64,000 nt of DNA, from NCBI RefSeq assembly GCF_018494035.1, contig NZ_JABBFO010000007.1, positions 62,001-126,000 on the forward strand. The letters run 5' to 3'. The notes under the pieces were generated by a model. The model saw nothing but the letters and a program-made list of their open reading frames with translations, did not search any database and was not told where the DNA came from. The DNA comes from Rosenbergiella australiborealis (GTDB lineage: Bacteria; Pseudomonadota; Gammaproteobacteria; Enterobacterales; Enterobacteriaceae). A program made the translations under genes and the position numbers. Shown one piece after another: positions 51,327 to 60,455 of this stretch (within the stretch, counting starts at the first letter, position 1; the number at the start of each line of letters is the position of its first letter).

Positions 51327-52226
51327 TTACCTGGTGTAATAATCAATAAATTCTGACAAAACGAGCTGCCCTTGGTGTTCCGAGACTGTTGCATGGAACA
51401 GGACTTCATCGCCTAAAGTAACCGGGATGGACTCATTGAGAAAAATCGGCAATACGTCATCAATATTCAATGCCAGTAAACGCTCAAGCGTGGTTTCAAC
51501 GCTCGCCAACTGTGCTTGCAAGGTAAAAGGAACCCGACGTAGCTGCTGCTCGAGTTGTCCATCAGTGAGGGCTGAGGGAGGAAGTTGTTCGCTCTCTTGA
51601 CGTAATGCACTGAGAATATGATCGATTAATTGATGATCAAAACGCAGCGTGATCCCACCTTGTGGATAGCCCCGTAATTGGAAAGAGAGTGACCACGCCC
51701 AATGGCTATGTTGTTGATTATGAAGCGGCTGTAAAGTAATTGGCAGGCCAATGACTTCCGGCGTTAAGAATATCTTACTGACTTCATCACCCAAGCGTTC
51801 TTGCAAACGTAATTCTGTCTGTGTGATCTCTATTGTATTCGGGGAAACAGGACAGTCCGCCACGCCGTAAAAATCATGCAGTAATCTCAGTAACAAGGGG
51901 CGTTCGATTTCAAAGGCAATTTTGCCTGCTGAGCAAGCATAAAGCTGGTGGCATTTCTTGTTTTCTTCAAGAGAAAAGGCAATGGTTGCGAGAGCGGTAT
52001 TTATTCTAAATTTTGTTAAAAAATAACGACTTAATCCGGCATCGAAATTATCGTAATTTTTATTAATGTGTTCAGAGAGTTTATGCCAAGGTTTCCCCAA
52101 CTGGCTGACGGCGAGGGGCAGCACATTATCATCCGCCTCAATATTAAGTTTTTTGAGTGTTGCTTTCGCCAAAACCATGTTCTGCCCGGTAAACGTATGC
52201 CGTATTCGATGATTAATACTGAGCAT
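51327..52226 (-). CDS. lfiM: Lateral flagellar switch protein LfiM (FliM), divergent
   Basis: 299 aa, identified mainly by position before lfiN and by the C-terminal SpoA-like domain (PFTLQAQLASVETTLERLLAL, PVTLGDEVLFHATVSEHQGQLVL). The protein is unlike typical FliM in two ways. The N-terminus lacks the CheY-P-binding motif (EIDALL type) and starts directly with a basic stretch; and the middle domain lacks the GGxG motif used for FliG contact, having LLLRLLHDFYGVAD where it is expected. Length is shorter than the roughly 330 residues of E. coli FliM. Start at ATG 52226 is not supported by a good ribosome binding site; an ATG 16 codons later is possible. First gene of the leftward operon. Confidence 0.8.
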   Translation of the reverse strand: MLSINHRIRHTFTGQNMVLAKATLKKLNIEADDNVLPLAVSQLGKPWHKLSEHINKNYDNFDAGLSRYFLTKFRINTALATIAFSLEENKKCHQLYACSAGKIAFEIERPLLLRLLHDFYGVADCPVSPNTIEITQTELRLQERLGDEVSKIFLTPEVIGLPITLQPLHNQQHSHWAWSLSFQLRGYPQGGITLRFDHQLIDHILSALRQESEQLPPSALTDGQLEQQLRRVPFTLQAQLASVETTLERLLALNIDDVLPIFLNESIPVTLGDEVLFHATVSEHQGQLVLSEFIDYYTR

Positions 52227-52517
52227 TTGGTAAGAAATTATTAAGAATATTATGAGATATTGGTTGCGGCTTGCAAGGGTTTTGTTTAAATTTGTATCAG
52301 AATATTCTGTAATGGAGATCTAAAAGACATTAAAAATTTTACGTTTTTAGATTTTTATGCTGATTTATATAAACTATAAGAATAATATTCTGTAAAATTA
52401 CATAATAATGCGATTCTCATTTCAGTTTTGTTTATTAATAGAACAAAAAAGTCCCCCTACTGTTATGAAGTATTAAAAAAATTATCGAAAAATTTACTTA
52501 ACATTTGGGAAATATCA
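52227..52517. promoter_or_regulatory. AT-rich divergent control region between lfiM and lafK
   Basis: 291 bases, much richer in A and T than either flank, that must carry the promoters of both the lfiM-lfhA operon and lafK. A TTGGTTGCGGCTTGCA sequence at 52260-52275 looks like a sigma-54 site but its GG and GC are 11 rather than 12 bp apart. No clear sigma-70 pair was settled on. Confidence 0.5.
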
Positions 52518-53516
52518 ATGAGTACTTATTCTCCAGGGATAAATACTGCTGATGCTGATGCTGATCTTATTTCATGCGCTGCAAAGAGTATCGAAACACT
52601 ACGGTTAGCTGAAAAAATAGCCAAGGTGGCGGTGCCAGTCCTGATTTATGGTGAATCAGGAACCGGTAAAGAGTGTATTGCTCGCTATATTCATCGGCAA
52701 CAATTTGGTTCGTTAAACACTGCGCCCTATATTGGCGTTAACTGTGCGGCTATTCCTGAGAGTTTGTTAGAAGCAACGCTATTCGGTTACGAGAAAGGCG
52801 CGTTTACCGGGGCGGTACAGGCTATGCCCGGCAAGTTTGAGCAAGCCAATGGGGGAACCTTGTTGCTGGATGAAATTGGTGACATGTCTCTGTCTCTTCA
52901 AGTCAAACTACTAAGAGTGCTGCAAGAACAAGAGGTGGAACGCTTAGGGAGTACCCGCCGTATCAAATTAAATGTCAGAATTATTGCCGCGACCCACCAA
53001 GACATTCCCTTGGCCGTGAAAGAGGGACGATTTCGACAGGATCTTTACTACCGTTTAGCCGTTCTCCCTATCACTATTGCTCCACTTCGTGAGCGCCGAG
53101 AAGATATTCTACCGTTGGTCGCACATTTTATAGAGAAGTACCGTACCTTTACCTCTTCAACAGTGACAGTTTCTGCCGAAGTACAGCGTGCACTGCTCAG
53201 TTATGAGTGGACGGGGAACGTACGAGAGTTGGAGAACAAGGTGCAACGTGGATTGATTCTCTGCCAAGGGGGCGAACTTACTGTAGAGGATCTTGGATTA
53301 CCTGCTATCGCCTGTTCTCACCCTGACTTAGCGCCCGACGCTGCCAATATTTCCGCAATCAGGGATAAAGGTAAACAGGTCGAACAGCAATATGTGTTGG
53401 ACGTTCTCAAACAATTTAATGGCAATAAAACACTCACCGCCGAAAAATTGGGAATCACCCCTCGCGCATTACGTTATCGTCTCAGTTCGATGCGTCAATC
53501 CGGTTTATGTCGTTAA
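52518..53516 (+). CDS. lafK: Sigma-54-dependent regulator LafK, without N-terminal regulatory domain
   Basis: Bacterial enhancer-binding protein, 332 aa, expected to switch on the lateral flagellar operons with sigma-54 (RpoN). AAA+ domain: Walker A GESGTGKE at 45-52, the sigma-54 contact loop GAFTGA at 94-99, Walker B LLLDEIGD at 115-122, RQDLYYRL and [12 protein letters not shown] Fis-type helix-turn-helix ends the protein ([20 protein letters not shown]). Related regulators such as FleQ/FlrA have an N-terminal domain of over 100 residues that is absent here. Start ATG 52518 with GGGA about 8 nt upstream; the frame goes 30 codons further back through AT-rich, non-coding-looking sequence. 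Confidence 0.88.
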   Translation: MSTYSPGINTADADADLISCAAKSIETLRLAEKIAKVAVPVLIYGESGTGKECIARYIHRQQFGSLNTAPYIGVNCAAIPESLLEATLFGYEKGAFTGAVQAMPGKFEQANGGTLLLDEIGDMSLSLQVKLLRVLQEQEVERLGSTRRIKLNVRIIAATHQDIPLAVKEGRFRQDLYYRLAVLPITIAPLRERREDILPLVAHFIEKYRTFTSSTVTVSAEVQRALLSYEWTGNVRELENKVQRGLILCQGGELTVEDLGLPAIACSHPDLAPDAANISAIRDKGKQVEQQYVLDVLKQFNGNKTLTAEKLGITPRALRYRLSSMRQSGLCR

Positions 53517-53534
53517 TATTATTCGGTAATTACT

Positions 53535-53849
53535 ATGGATCCTAAAATTTCGTTGTGGGCAAATACGGGCTCGTTGGCGCCGATCAGTCATTCAATACCG
53601 GCGATTGATATGCCGGCCACTACGGGTAATGAAAGTTTTCAATCGGTGTTGTCACAAGCCATTGGTGAAGTTAATCATTTGCAGTTGGAAGCCAGCACCC
53701 AGCAAAATGCGGTCAATGCCGGTCAAAGCGATGATTTAGCCGGGGCAATGATTGCCAGCCAACAAGCTAACATCAGTTTTACGGCGTTGCTGCAAGTACG
53801 TAATAAGTTAAGCAGCGCATTAGACGATATTTTGAATACTCCCCTTTAA
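53535..53849 (+). CDS. lfiE: Lateral flagellar hook-basal body protein LfiE (FliE)
   Basis: 104 aa FliE homologue linking the MS ring to the rod and needed early in export. Recognised by ESFQSVLSQAIGEVNHLQLEAS and the C-terminal ISFTALLQVRNKLSSALDDILN. Starts 18 nt after lafK, with only a weak ribosome binding site, and is followed by lfiF after 9 nt. Confidence 0.9.
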   Translation: MDPKISLWANTGSLAPISHSIPAIDMPATTGNESFQSVLSQAIGEVNHLQLEASTQQNAVNAGQSDDLAGAMIASQQANISFTALLQVRNKLSSALDDILNTPL

Positions 53850-53858
53850 TATGGAACG

Positions 53859-55442
53859 ATGATGTTTGATTCCCTGAAATCTTGGCTTGTAAAACGTCAA
53901 TTCTCGATGGAATTACTAAAAAAGCCTTGGGTACTAGCCTTAGCGGGAGCCGTTGTAACCCTGATTATCGTGACCACACTGTGGCACGGACAGGCTAATT
54001 ATGTTCCGTTGTATGGCGCGCATCAGCGAGTGTCGACTGACGCTGTCACCAGCACGTTAGCTGCTGAACAGATTGATTTTCGTATCAATCCTGAAAATGG
54101 CCAAGTCTTGGTGGCGGACAAAGTATTACCACGGGCGAGAATGGTATTAGCGGGTAAAAATATCCAGCCAATAGTCGCACCGGGATTAGAACTGATGGAT
54201 AAGGATGAGGTACTAGGAGCCAGCCAATATATCCAAAATATCCGTTATCAACGTGGGTTAGAAGGCGAATTAGCACGCAGTATTATGTCGCTAGAAGGGG
54301 TTGATGAAGCGAGAGTTCATCTTGGTATTCAGGCAGAAAGCGGTTTTGTGTTATCTAATCAACCGGCAAGCACCGCCTCTGTCCTAGTGACACTGGCTGC
54401 GGGAGTACGCCTAACATCGCAACAAGTTCGAGCTATTACGCAGTTAGTGGCGGGGAGTGTACCAGGACTGAATGCTGAGAATATCCATATCGTTGACCAA
54501 ACGGGGGCTTTATTAAATGAGCGTAGCGAAGATTCACCCGCAGTAACCTCAGATGTCTTACAGGGTATCAGCCAACCTATTCTACAGAACTTAACGCAGT
54601 TGCTAGATTCTGCGGTAGGGCAAAAAAATTACCGTGTAACGGTAATGCCTGATATTGATGTTCGACGTATGGAAGAGACTCAAGAGAGCTACCAAGGGGA
54701 GCCTAAAGTTCTCGAAGAGCAGTTGAATAGTGATACCAGTGTGCAAGCTCTTGCTTCTGGCGTGCCGGGAACCTTAAGCAATCGTCCGCAAACCTCAGAA
54801 GCCACGGATGCCGAAGGACAGAAATCCGATCACCGTTACAGTCAAACGCAGCGTAAATATGCTTACGACCATCAAATTAAGCATATTAACTATCCAACGC
54901 AGCAACTGACTCGACTGCAAATTGCCGTAGCTTTAAATAGCGGCACGGATATTGTCGCGAAAATGTCTGACACGCAGTTAGCACAGCTCAAGAGTCTATT
55001 AGAAAACGCCGCAGGGGTTGAGGCGAAACGCGGTGATATGCTGACACTGGATAAACTAGCCTTTATCGCGCCACCGACGGTGACACTGCCTACGCTTGCA
55101 TGGTGGCAGCAGCCTGATATCCAGTTTTGGGCGATATGGGGTGGGGTCGGCGTCTTAGTATTGTTATTCCTGTTCATCATTGTTCGTCCAGCGATCAAAG
55201 CGGTCACTGCTCGGAAAACGACATCCTCCGCTGCTGATCATTCACTCAATACAGAGATAAATGCGACAACGCAGAGTGAGAAACATCAGTTTGAAAATGA
55301 ATCTGATTTACCCCCACGTGCATCAGGTATTGAAGACAAGGTTAGCTACCTACAACAGCTGGCGGCCAACGAAACCGATCGTGTGGCTGAAGTTATCAAA
55401 CAGTGGATAAATAGTAATGACCGAACCCGCGACAACGTCTAA
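53859..55442 (+). CDS. lfiF: Lateral flagellar MS-ring protein LfiF (FliF)
   Basis: 527 aa. Membrane segment near residues 25-45, ring-building domains with VPLYGAHQRVSTDAV, EGELARSIMSLEGVDEARVHL and SVLVTLAAGVRLTSQQVRAI, second membrane segment near 428-447, and a cytoplasmic tail whose SYLQQLAANETDRVAEVIKQ binds FliG. Two tandem ATG codons at the start. The last 26 nt overlap lfiG. Confidence 0.94.
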   Translation: MMFDSLKSWLVKRQFSMELLKKPWVLALAGAVVTLIIVTTLWHGQANYVPLYGAHQRVSTDAVTSTLAAEQIDFRINPENGQVLVADKVLPRARMVLAGKNIQPIVAPGLELMDKDEVLGASQYIQNIRYQRGLEGELARSIMSLEGVDEARVHLGIQAESGFVLSNQPASTASVLVTLAAGVRLTSQQVRAITQLVAGSVPGLNAENIHIVDQTGALLNERSEDSPAVTSDVLQGISQPILQNLTQLLDSAVGQKNYRVTVMPDIDVRRMEETQESYQGEPKVLEEQLNSDTSVQALASGVPGTLSNRPQTSEATDAEGQKSDHRYSQTQRKYAYDHQIKHINYPTQQLTRLQIAVALNSGTDIVAKMSDTQLAQLKSLLENAAGVEAKRGDMLTLDKLAFIAPPTVTLPTLAWWQQPDIQFWAIWGGVGVLVLLFLFIIVRPAIKAVTARKTTSSAADHSLNTEINATTQSEKHQFENESDLPPRASGIEDKVSYLQQLAANETDRVAEVIKQWINSNDRTRDNV

Positions 55443-56448
55443 TGTTTCGCTTACGACACGCCAGCGTAACAGTGTCGAGCAAGCTGCCATTCTGTTACTG
55501 AGCATTGGAGAAGATGCCGCGTCGCAGGTTATGCAAAAACTGTCTCGCGAGGAAGTGATTGTCCTGAGCGAAACGATGGCGAGGCTGCAAGGAGTTAAAG
55601 TATCGCAAGCACATCAGGCCTTGAACCACTTTTTTGATGACTACCGCCAGCAAAGTGGAATTCATGGTGGCTCTCGCGCCTATTTACAAAATATTCTACA
55701 AAAATCCCTCGGCCAAGAGATTGCCACCAGTGTGATGAACCATATCTATGGGGATGCCATCCGCTATCGTATGGCGCGATTACAATGGGTCGATACCTCG
55801 CAACTCTCGGCCTTGATCAACCAAGAGCATGTACAGCTACAAGCCATTTTTCTTGCCTTTCTACCGCCCGATGTGGCGGCAGAAGTGCTTGCTATGCAAT
55901 CAATTGATTTACAAGATAAAATTCTATTCAGGATCGCACGCCTCGATGATATTAATCGCGATGTAATTGCCGAGTTAGATCGGTTGATTGATCGGGGTAT
56001 TTCAACGATCTCCGAACATGGCTCACGCATCACCGGCGCACGACATGCGGCGAATATTATTAACCGCCTTCCTGAGCAGCAGAATCAGCTTTTAGAGCAA
56101 ATGAAACAGCAGGACGCCTCTTTATTTAAAGCACTCGAAGATCAAATGTATGAGTTCTTTATCTTGAGTCGTCAGAGCGAAGAAACCCTACAACGTCTCT
56201 TTGATGAAGTCGCTCTCGAAGACTGGGCAATCGCGTTGAAAGGTGCAGAACCGGTTCTGCGCGACACACTCTTTACCATTATGCCGAAACGACAAGTTGG
56301 TCAGCTTGAGCAAATGTCGACGCGACTCGGTCCGGTGCCGATTAGCCGAATTGAGCAAGTCCGACGCGATATTATGACCACCCTTCGCCAGCTAGCGGAA
56401 GAGGGGGAGATAACGATCCAAATGTACGCAGAACGCACCGTTGAGTAA
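55417..56448 (+). CDS. lfiG: Lateral flagellar motor switch protein LfiG (FliG), altered torque face
   Basis: Rotor protein of 343 aa that transmits torque from the stator. N-terminal FliF-binding part (EQAAILLLSIGEDAASQVMQKLS), middle domain where EHVQ replaces the usual EHPQ, and the C-terminal domain ALKGAEPVLRDTLFTIMPKR. By alignment with E. coli FliG, Lys264 and Arg281 are kept (here 275 and 292), but Asp288 and Asp289 become Gln299 and Met300 and Arg297 becomes Pro308. These five residues interact with stator MotA in E. coli, so the stator of this system probably differs. Overlaps lfiF by 26 nt. Confidence 0.92.
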   Translation: MTEPATTSNVSLTTRQRNSVEQAAILLLSIGEDAASQVMQKLSREEVIVLSETMARLQGVKVSQAHQALNHFFDDYRQQSGIHGGSRAYLQNILQKSLGQEIATSVMNHIYGDAIRYRMARLQWVDTSQLSALINQEHVQLQAIFLAFLPPDVAAEVLAMQSIDLQDKILFRIARLDDINRDVIAELDRLIDRGISTISEHGSRITGARHAANIINRLPEQQNQLLEQMKQQDASLFKALEDQMYEFFILSRQSEETLQRLFDEVALEDWAIALKGAEPVLRDTLFTIMPKRQVGQLEQMSTRLGPVPISRIEQVRRDIMTTLRQLAEEGEITIQMYAERTVE

Positions 56449-56463
56449 TGCAAAAGGGATACG

Positions 56464-57141
56464 ATGAGTAAAACACTGACCCCCTACCGTTTTCCGCCGT
56501 TATACACCGGGCAAACCGTCGTACCTACGGTCAAGAGCGAATCGCCGCCCCCGGTCGATAGCCAGCAACAGATTGATGAGGCAAAAGCTGACGGGTTTCA
56601 ACAAGGGTTCGATGAAGGAACGACACGTGGTTTTGAACAGGGCAGGGTGGAGGGCCAACGACAAGGTTTTGAGGCCGGGCGTGCAGAAGGCTTACTTGAA
56701 TCTCGGCATTTATTTGAACAGGCTACTGCACCCATCGAGGCGATGGTTGCCAAATTGAATGACTTCTACGCTCAAGCCGAACAGCAACAAAATACCGCTA
56801 CCTTGGCGTTGGTGACGCGCATTGCCGGATTAGTGATCCAACAGGAGATCGCTACACGACCTGAATTATTACTCAGCTGGATTGACGATAAACTCGCCCA
56901 CGAACAACTGGCCGATACGCCATTTTCTATACGTGTCTCTGACGCTGATTTTCAGGCTCTGCAACAATTAGCTCCTGAAAAAATTATTGAGTGGAAACTT
57001 CACGCACACGAACAGTTGGCCCGTGGAGAATGTATCATTGATACAGCACAGCAACATATCGATCTTGGTTGCCAACAACGTCTCGACCACTGTTTATCAA
57101 CCCTTGAGCAAAGTCTGACCACGCAGGAGAATGTGTCGTGA
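56464..57141 (+). CDS. lfiH: Lateral flagellar export regulator LfiH (FliH)
   Basis: 225 aa homologue of FliH, the peripheral stalk-like partner of the FliI ATPase. It has the FliH glycine-repeat helix (GFQQGFDEGTTRGFEQG, repeated GxxxG pattern, residues 36-75) followed by a conserved helical C-terminal domain (LALVTRIAGLVIQQEI). AAGGGA lies upstream of ATG 56464. Its stop overlaps the GTG start of lfiI. Confidence 0.9.
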   Translation: MSKTLTPYRFPPLYTGQTVVPTVKSESPPPVDSQQQIDEAKADGFQQGFDEGTTRGFEQGRVEGQRQGFEAGRAEGLLESRHLFEQATAPIEAMVAKLNDFYAQAEQQQNTATLALVTRIAGLVIQQEIATRPELLLSWIDDKLAHEQLADTPFSIRVSDADFQALQQLAPEKIIEWKLHAHEQLARGECIIDTAQQHIDLGCQQRLDHCLSTLEQSLTTQENVS

Positions 57142-58454
57142 AAGGCCTTGAGCAGGCTCTAGCTACCCTTGCGGCTGTCCCATTAAGTCAAGATTTCGGA
57201 AAATTATGTCGAGTCACTGGACTATTGATGGAGGTCAGTGGATGCCCATTGGCCATTGGTCAACGCTGTGAAGTGGAAGGCATTGATAAAAAAAGAATAA
57301 TTGCTGAAGTGGTTGGCTTTAATCGCGACTTAACCTACTTAATGCCTTTGCAAAGTCTTGCTGGGCTGCGAAGTGGTGCACGCGTATTACCTTCCAGCCA
57401 ACGGCCAAATCTCACTATCGGGACTGAATGGTTGGGACGAGTATTGAATGGAGTCGGTGAGCCGATTGATGAACGCGGCCCGGCAGTCGGTAGCGCAGTG
57501 CTGCCGCTTCATTTACCACAAATATCCGCCCTGAAACGACGGCCTATTTCCGCGCCATTGGATGTGGGTATCCGCGCGATCAATAGCCTATTAACGTTAG
57601 GCCGTGGCCAGCGCGTTGGTTTAATGGCAGGCAGTGGGGTGGGGAAAAGCGTTTTGCTCGCTATGATGGCTCGGGCCACTGACGCCCAAATTGTCGTGGT
57701 GGGGTTGATTGGTGAACGTGGGCGAGAAGTGAATGAATTTCTGCGGCATACTTTGGGCGAAGAAGGATTGAAGAAAGCCATTGTGGTCGCGGCTCCCGCT
57801 GATGAAAGCCCATTGATGCGTTTAAAAGCGACCGAGCTTTGTCACAGTATTGCCGCTTTTTTTCGTGATCAAGGCTACCACGTTTTATTGATGATCGACT
57901 CTTTAACCCGTTATGCGATGGCTCAACGTGAAATAGCGCTATCCCTCGGTGAAGCGCCTGCGACAAAAGGCTATCCGGCATCGGTTTTTTCATTAATTCC
58001 TCGTCTCGTAGAAGCCGCGGGTAACAGCGATAGCGAAGGGAGTCTAACCGCTATTTATACTGTACTGGCAGAAGGCGATGATCAACAAGATCCGATTGTG
58101 GATGCAGCGCGTGCGGTGTTAGATGGTCATATTGTGTTATCACGATCGTTAGCAGAATTGGGCCATTTCCCGGCTATTGATATTAGTCAGTCTGTCAGCC
58201 GCTGCATGAGTCTGGTAACGGATGCTGAACATCGGCAAGCGGCGCGTACCTTAAAGCAGCATTATGGACGCTATCAAGAAATTCAGCCGATGATGGCATT
58301 AGGGGGTTACGCTCCGGGAGCCGATCAGGATGTTGACCGTGCCGTGCGACTCGCGCCAGCGATCTTACAGTTTTTACAGCAAGATGAGCAACAACTCAGC
58401 CATTTCGACCAGAGTCTCAATGATCTAATGTCCGTGGTAGAGGAGAAAGCATGA
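57138..58454 (+). CDS. lfiI: Lateral flagellar export ATPase LfiI (FliI)
   Basis: F1-beta-like ATPase, 438 aa, that energises and unloads export substrates. Walker A AGSGVGKS at 164-171, Walker B VLLMIDSLTRYAMAQREI, and GERGREVNEFL. Start is GTG 57138 with AGGAGA upstream. Slightly shorter than E. coli FliI at the N-terminus. Overlaps lfiJ by 4 nt. Confidence 0.95.
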   Translation: MKGLEQALATLAAVPLSQDFGKLCRVTGLLMEVSGCPLAIGQRCEVEGIDKKRIIAEVVGFNRDLTYLMPLQSLAGLRSGARVLPSSQRPNLTIGTEWLGRVLNGVGEPIDERGPAVGSAVLPLHLPQISALKRRPISAPLDVGIRAINSLLTLGRGQRVGLMAGSGVGKSVLLAMMARATDAQIVVVGLIGERGREVNEFLRHTLGEEGLKKAIVVAAPADESPLMRLKATELCHSIAAFFRDQGYHVLLMIDSLTRYAMAQREIALSLGEAPATKGYPASVFSLIPRLVEAAGNSDSEGSLTAIYTVLAEGDDQQDPIVDAARAVLDGHIVLSRSLAELGHFPAIDISQSVSRCMSLVTDAEHRQAARTLKQHYGRYQEIQPMMALGGYAPGADQDVDRAVRLAPAILQFLQQDEQQLSHFDQSLNDLMSVVEEKA

Positions 58455-58876
58455 GTCATGCCACCCCCCTTCAGCTCAAAGCCCTTGAGCGTTTACGACA
58501 ACAACGACGACAGCAGTGTCAACGACAGGTCATCGAGCAGCAACAACATGTTCAACAAATGACGCAAAAACTCTCACAACTGCAAAATTTTATTGATACG
58601 CCAACACCTACGGTAACCACCGCCCTGGCTTTAGGGAATCAAGAGGCATATACACAAGCATTACGCCATTTATGGCAATGGCAGCAGCAACAGTGTCAAC
58701 AGGCAGAGCAAGAGTTACAGCAGCGAAAAGCACGCCTTAATGAGAGCCATCTCCAAGAAAAACAGCTGGAGCATTACTGCCTAGCAACAACTCTCTCTGC
58801 AGCGAAAACAGATCAACGGCAAGCGCAGAAGCACAGTGATGAGTTAGCGGCTTTACGTTTCAGTCGAAAGGATTAA
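58451..58876 (+). CDS. lfiJ: Lateral flagellar export protein LfiJ (FliJ)
   Basis: 141 aa, almost wholly helical and very rich in Gln, Arg and Glu, the coiled-coil form of FliJ that inserts into the FliI ring. Identification rests mainly on size, composition and position after lfiI. Its stop lies one base from the stop of the convergent lfgN. Confidence 0.82.
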   Translation: MSHATPLQLKALERLRQQRRQQCQRQVIEQQQHVQQMTQKLSQLQNFIDTPTPTVTTALALGNQEAYTQALRHLWQWQQQQCQQAEQELQQRKARLNESHLQEKQLEHYCLATTLSAAKTDQRQAQKHSDELAALRFSRKD

Positions 58877-58877
58877 T

Positions 58878-59315
58878 CTATTCGTGGGGGTGGTAGAGCC
58901 AGTCAGCGGTGTCACCCTGTGGCATACACTCGACTAATAGACTGTGCTGCATGTCCAGAAGTTGTTGGTTATAAGCATTGGCCTGCTGACAACGCTGTAA
59001 CTGTTGAGGTAATTCATACCATATTTTGAGCAGATGCTGTTGAGCAGCTGGAGCAAGCCCTTGCAGGAGTTGCGTCATTCCTTGCTGATCAGCGCTTAAA
59101 CCAAGCTGTTGTAAACTGACAATACGTTGCTGGGCATGTTGATGGATCTGACGATAATGCTGCATCAATACATCGGTGTGATGTTCAAGGTCCGGTTGAG
59201 AAAAACGTAATACAGCTTGGCGTTGTGCAGATAAATGTGCTTCTATCTCGCGAAACTGTTGGTGATCATCCAATAAATCCGCCAGTAATTGTCGGACTAT
59301 CTCTCCGCGTGTCAT
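58878..59315 (-). CDS. lfgN: Lateral flagellar chaperone LfgN (FlgN)
   Basis: 145 aa helical protein, the chaperone expected to carry hook-associated proteins FlgK and FlgL to the export gate. Recognised by position downstream of lfgM, by size and by its Gln-rich helical content rather than by strong motifs. Overlaps lfgM by 4 nt. Confidence 0.8.
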   Translation of the reverse strand: MTRGEIVRQLLADLLDDHQQFREIEAHLSAQRQAVLRFSQPDLEHHTDVLMQHYRQIHQHAQQRIVSLQQLGLSADQQGMTQLLQGLAPAAQQHLLKIWYELPQQLQRCQQANAYNQQLLDMQHSLLVECMPQGDTADWLYHPHE

Positions 59316-59590
59316 TCAGACCTCTGAAAAAAACTTAATATAGAGTCGGCTAATTTTTCCTGATCGAGAGTAATATCCCCGCGACTCAAGGCGGCTTTGA
59401 CCTCGGCGACCTTATTAAGATCAACATCAGGAAGTTCACTCAAACTTTGGCGCGCTTGCATTAACGTCTGCTCTGTTGAGGACGTTGGGGCTTTTGATTG
59501 TGCCGTTTTCTCACTACCCACGCTTTGACTAGGTGGCGTAACGACGGTACTTACGCGCTCATTAGGGGTTGAAGGTGTCAGTTTTATCAT
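59312..59590 (-). CDS. lfgM: Anti-sigma-28 factor LfgM (FlgM)
   Basis: 92 aa. An unstructured Ser/Thr/Pro-rich N-terminal half, then the helical sigma-binding half (DLNKVAEVKAALSRGDITLD, EKLADSILSFF). It should hold the lateral sigma-28 factor inactive until the hook is complete and FlgM is exported. GGAG precedes ATG 59590. Cotranscription with lfgA upstream is likely (47-nt gap). Confidence 0.9.
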   Translation of the reverse strand: MIKLTPSTPNERVSTVVTPPSQSVGSEKTAQSKAPTSSTEQTLMQARQSLSELPDVDLNKVAEVKAALSRGDITLDQEKLADSILSFFQRSE

Positions 59591-59637
59591 AAAAAAATCT
59601 CCGTTTATTTCCTACAACGACCAAAATGGCTGAGAAA

Positions 59638-60411
59638 TTAAGGCCTGAAGGTGATTTTTTCTATTGCGTGGATCAATACCTGCTGGCCATTGATGATGGT
59701 GCCACTGAGAACGCGACCGCTGCTGCTATTTTTAACGCGAATAGTCGCCCCTTTTCCGCCATTTTGCAGGGCAATACCGCCAGTGGAAAGTTCAAGTCCC
59801 TCTTGCTGGATCACTAATGTGATCGGCTGATTACGTGACATCAATCGCGGTGTACTCAGGAAACTCTCCCGTAATGGCTGCCCTTCGGCAACGGAGCGTT
59901 TAACGGTCATCTGTAAAGCATCGTTGAGCTGTGTAACCACATCGACTCGCATTCCCGGTTTGAACGTTAGGGGCGCGAATTGAATATCCTCTGCAGTCAC
60001 TACCGACCCAGGATTGATTGCTCTGGCAGCGATCACCGCGGCTAAGCGCAACTCAACATTCACCTGAGCCCTAACCCTCCATGAAGCGTGGGCGGCATCA
60101 CATTGTATGAGCAGTGGAAAACGTGTCACTAACGCCGGGGTAAGGGGAGCCGAAAACTGCAATGCCGTACTGCACGGTTGTAAATGTTCAGGTGGGGTAA
60201 ATAGGGTGATTGTCGGCTGTAAATGGAGCGATTGCCACCCCTGTTCTTTTCCAATCTGTTCGATGTGATTAACGACCCACTGGCTGGCTTGTGTGTCGAT
60301 AGAAGAAGCCGCCACTGCATGTTGTGTGAAAAACGCGAGTATAGCCCACACAAGATGGTAAAGACCGATACGTCGAAAGCGGAAGTAGGCTTTCCTCTGT
60401 GTCAATGACAT
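59638..60411 (-). CDS. lfgA: P-ring assembly chaperone LfgA (FlgA)
   Basis: 257 aa periplasmic chaperone for the P ring. Signal peptide-like segment (GLYHLVWAILAFFTQHAVAA), then a SAF domain (RAINPGSVVTAEDIQFAPL) and the C-terminal VKNSSSGRVLSGTIINGQQV. Longer than E. coli FlgA at the N-terminus. Start ATG 60411 chosen because AGGGT lies about 8 nt upstream; the frame extends 17 codons more. Divergent from lfgB. Confidence 0.92.
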   Translation of the reverse strand: MSLTQRKAYFRFRRIGLYHLVWAILAFFTQHAVAASSIDTQASQWVVNHIEQIGKEQGWQSLHLQPTITLFTPPEHLQPCSTALQFSAPLTPALVTRFPLLIQCDAAHASWRVRAQVNVELRLAAVIAARAINPGSVVTAEDIQFAPLTFKPGMRVDVVTQLNDALQMTVKRSVAEGQPLRESFLSTPRLMSRNQPITLVIQQEGLELSTGGIALQNGGKGATIRVKNSSSGRVLSGTIINGQQVLIHAIEKITFRP

Positions 60412-60455
60412 AAATGTAACCCTATGATAATTAATGTAAAAAATAAAGTTATTTA

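Noticed and set aside
52260-52275. Sigma-54-like TTGGTTGCGGCTTGCA before lafK
   Set aside because: GG and GC are 11 bp apart instead of 12; RpoN does not usually tolerate this change.
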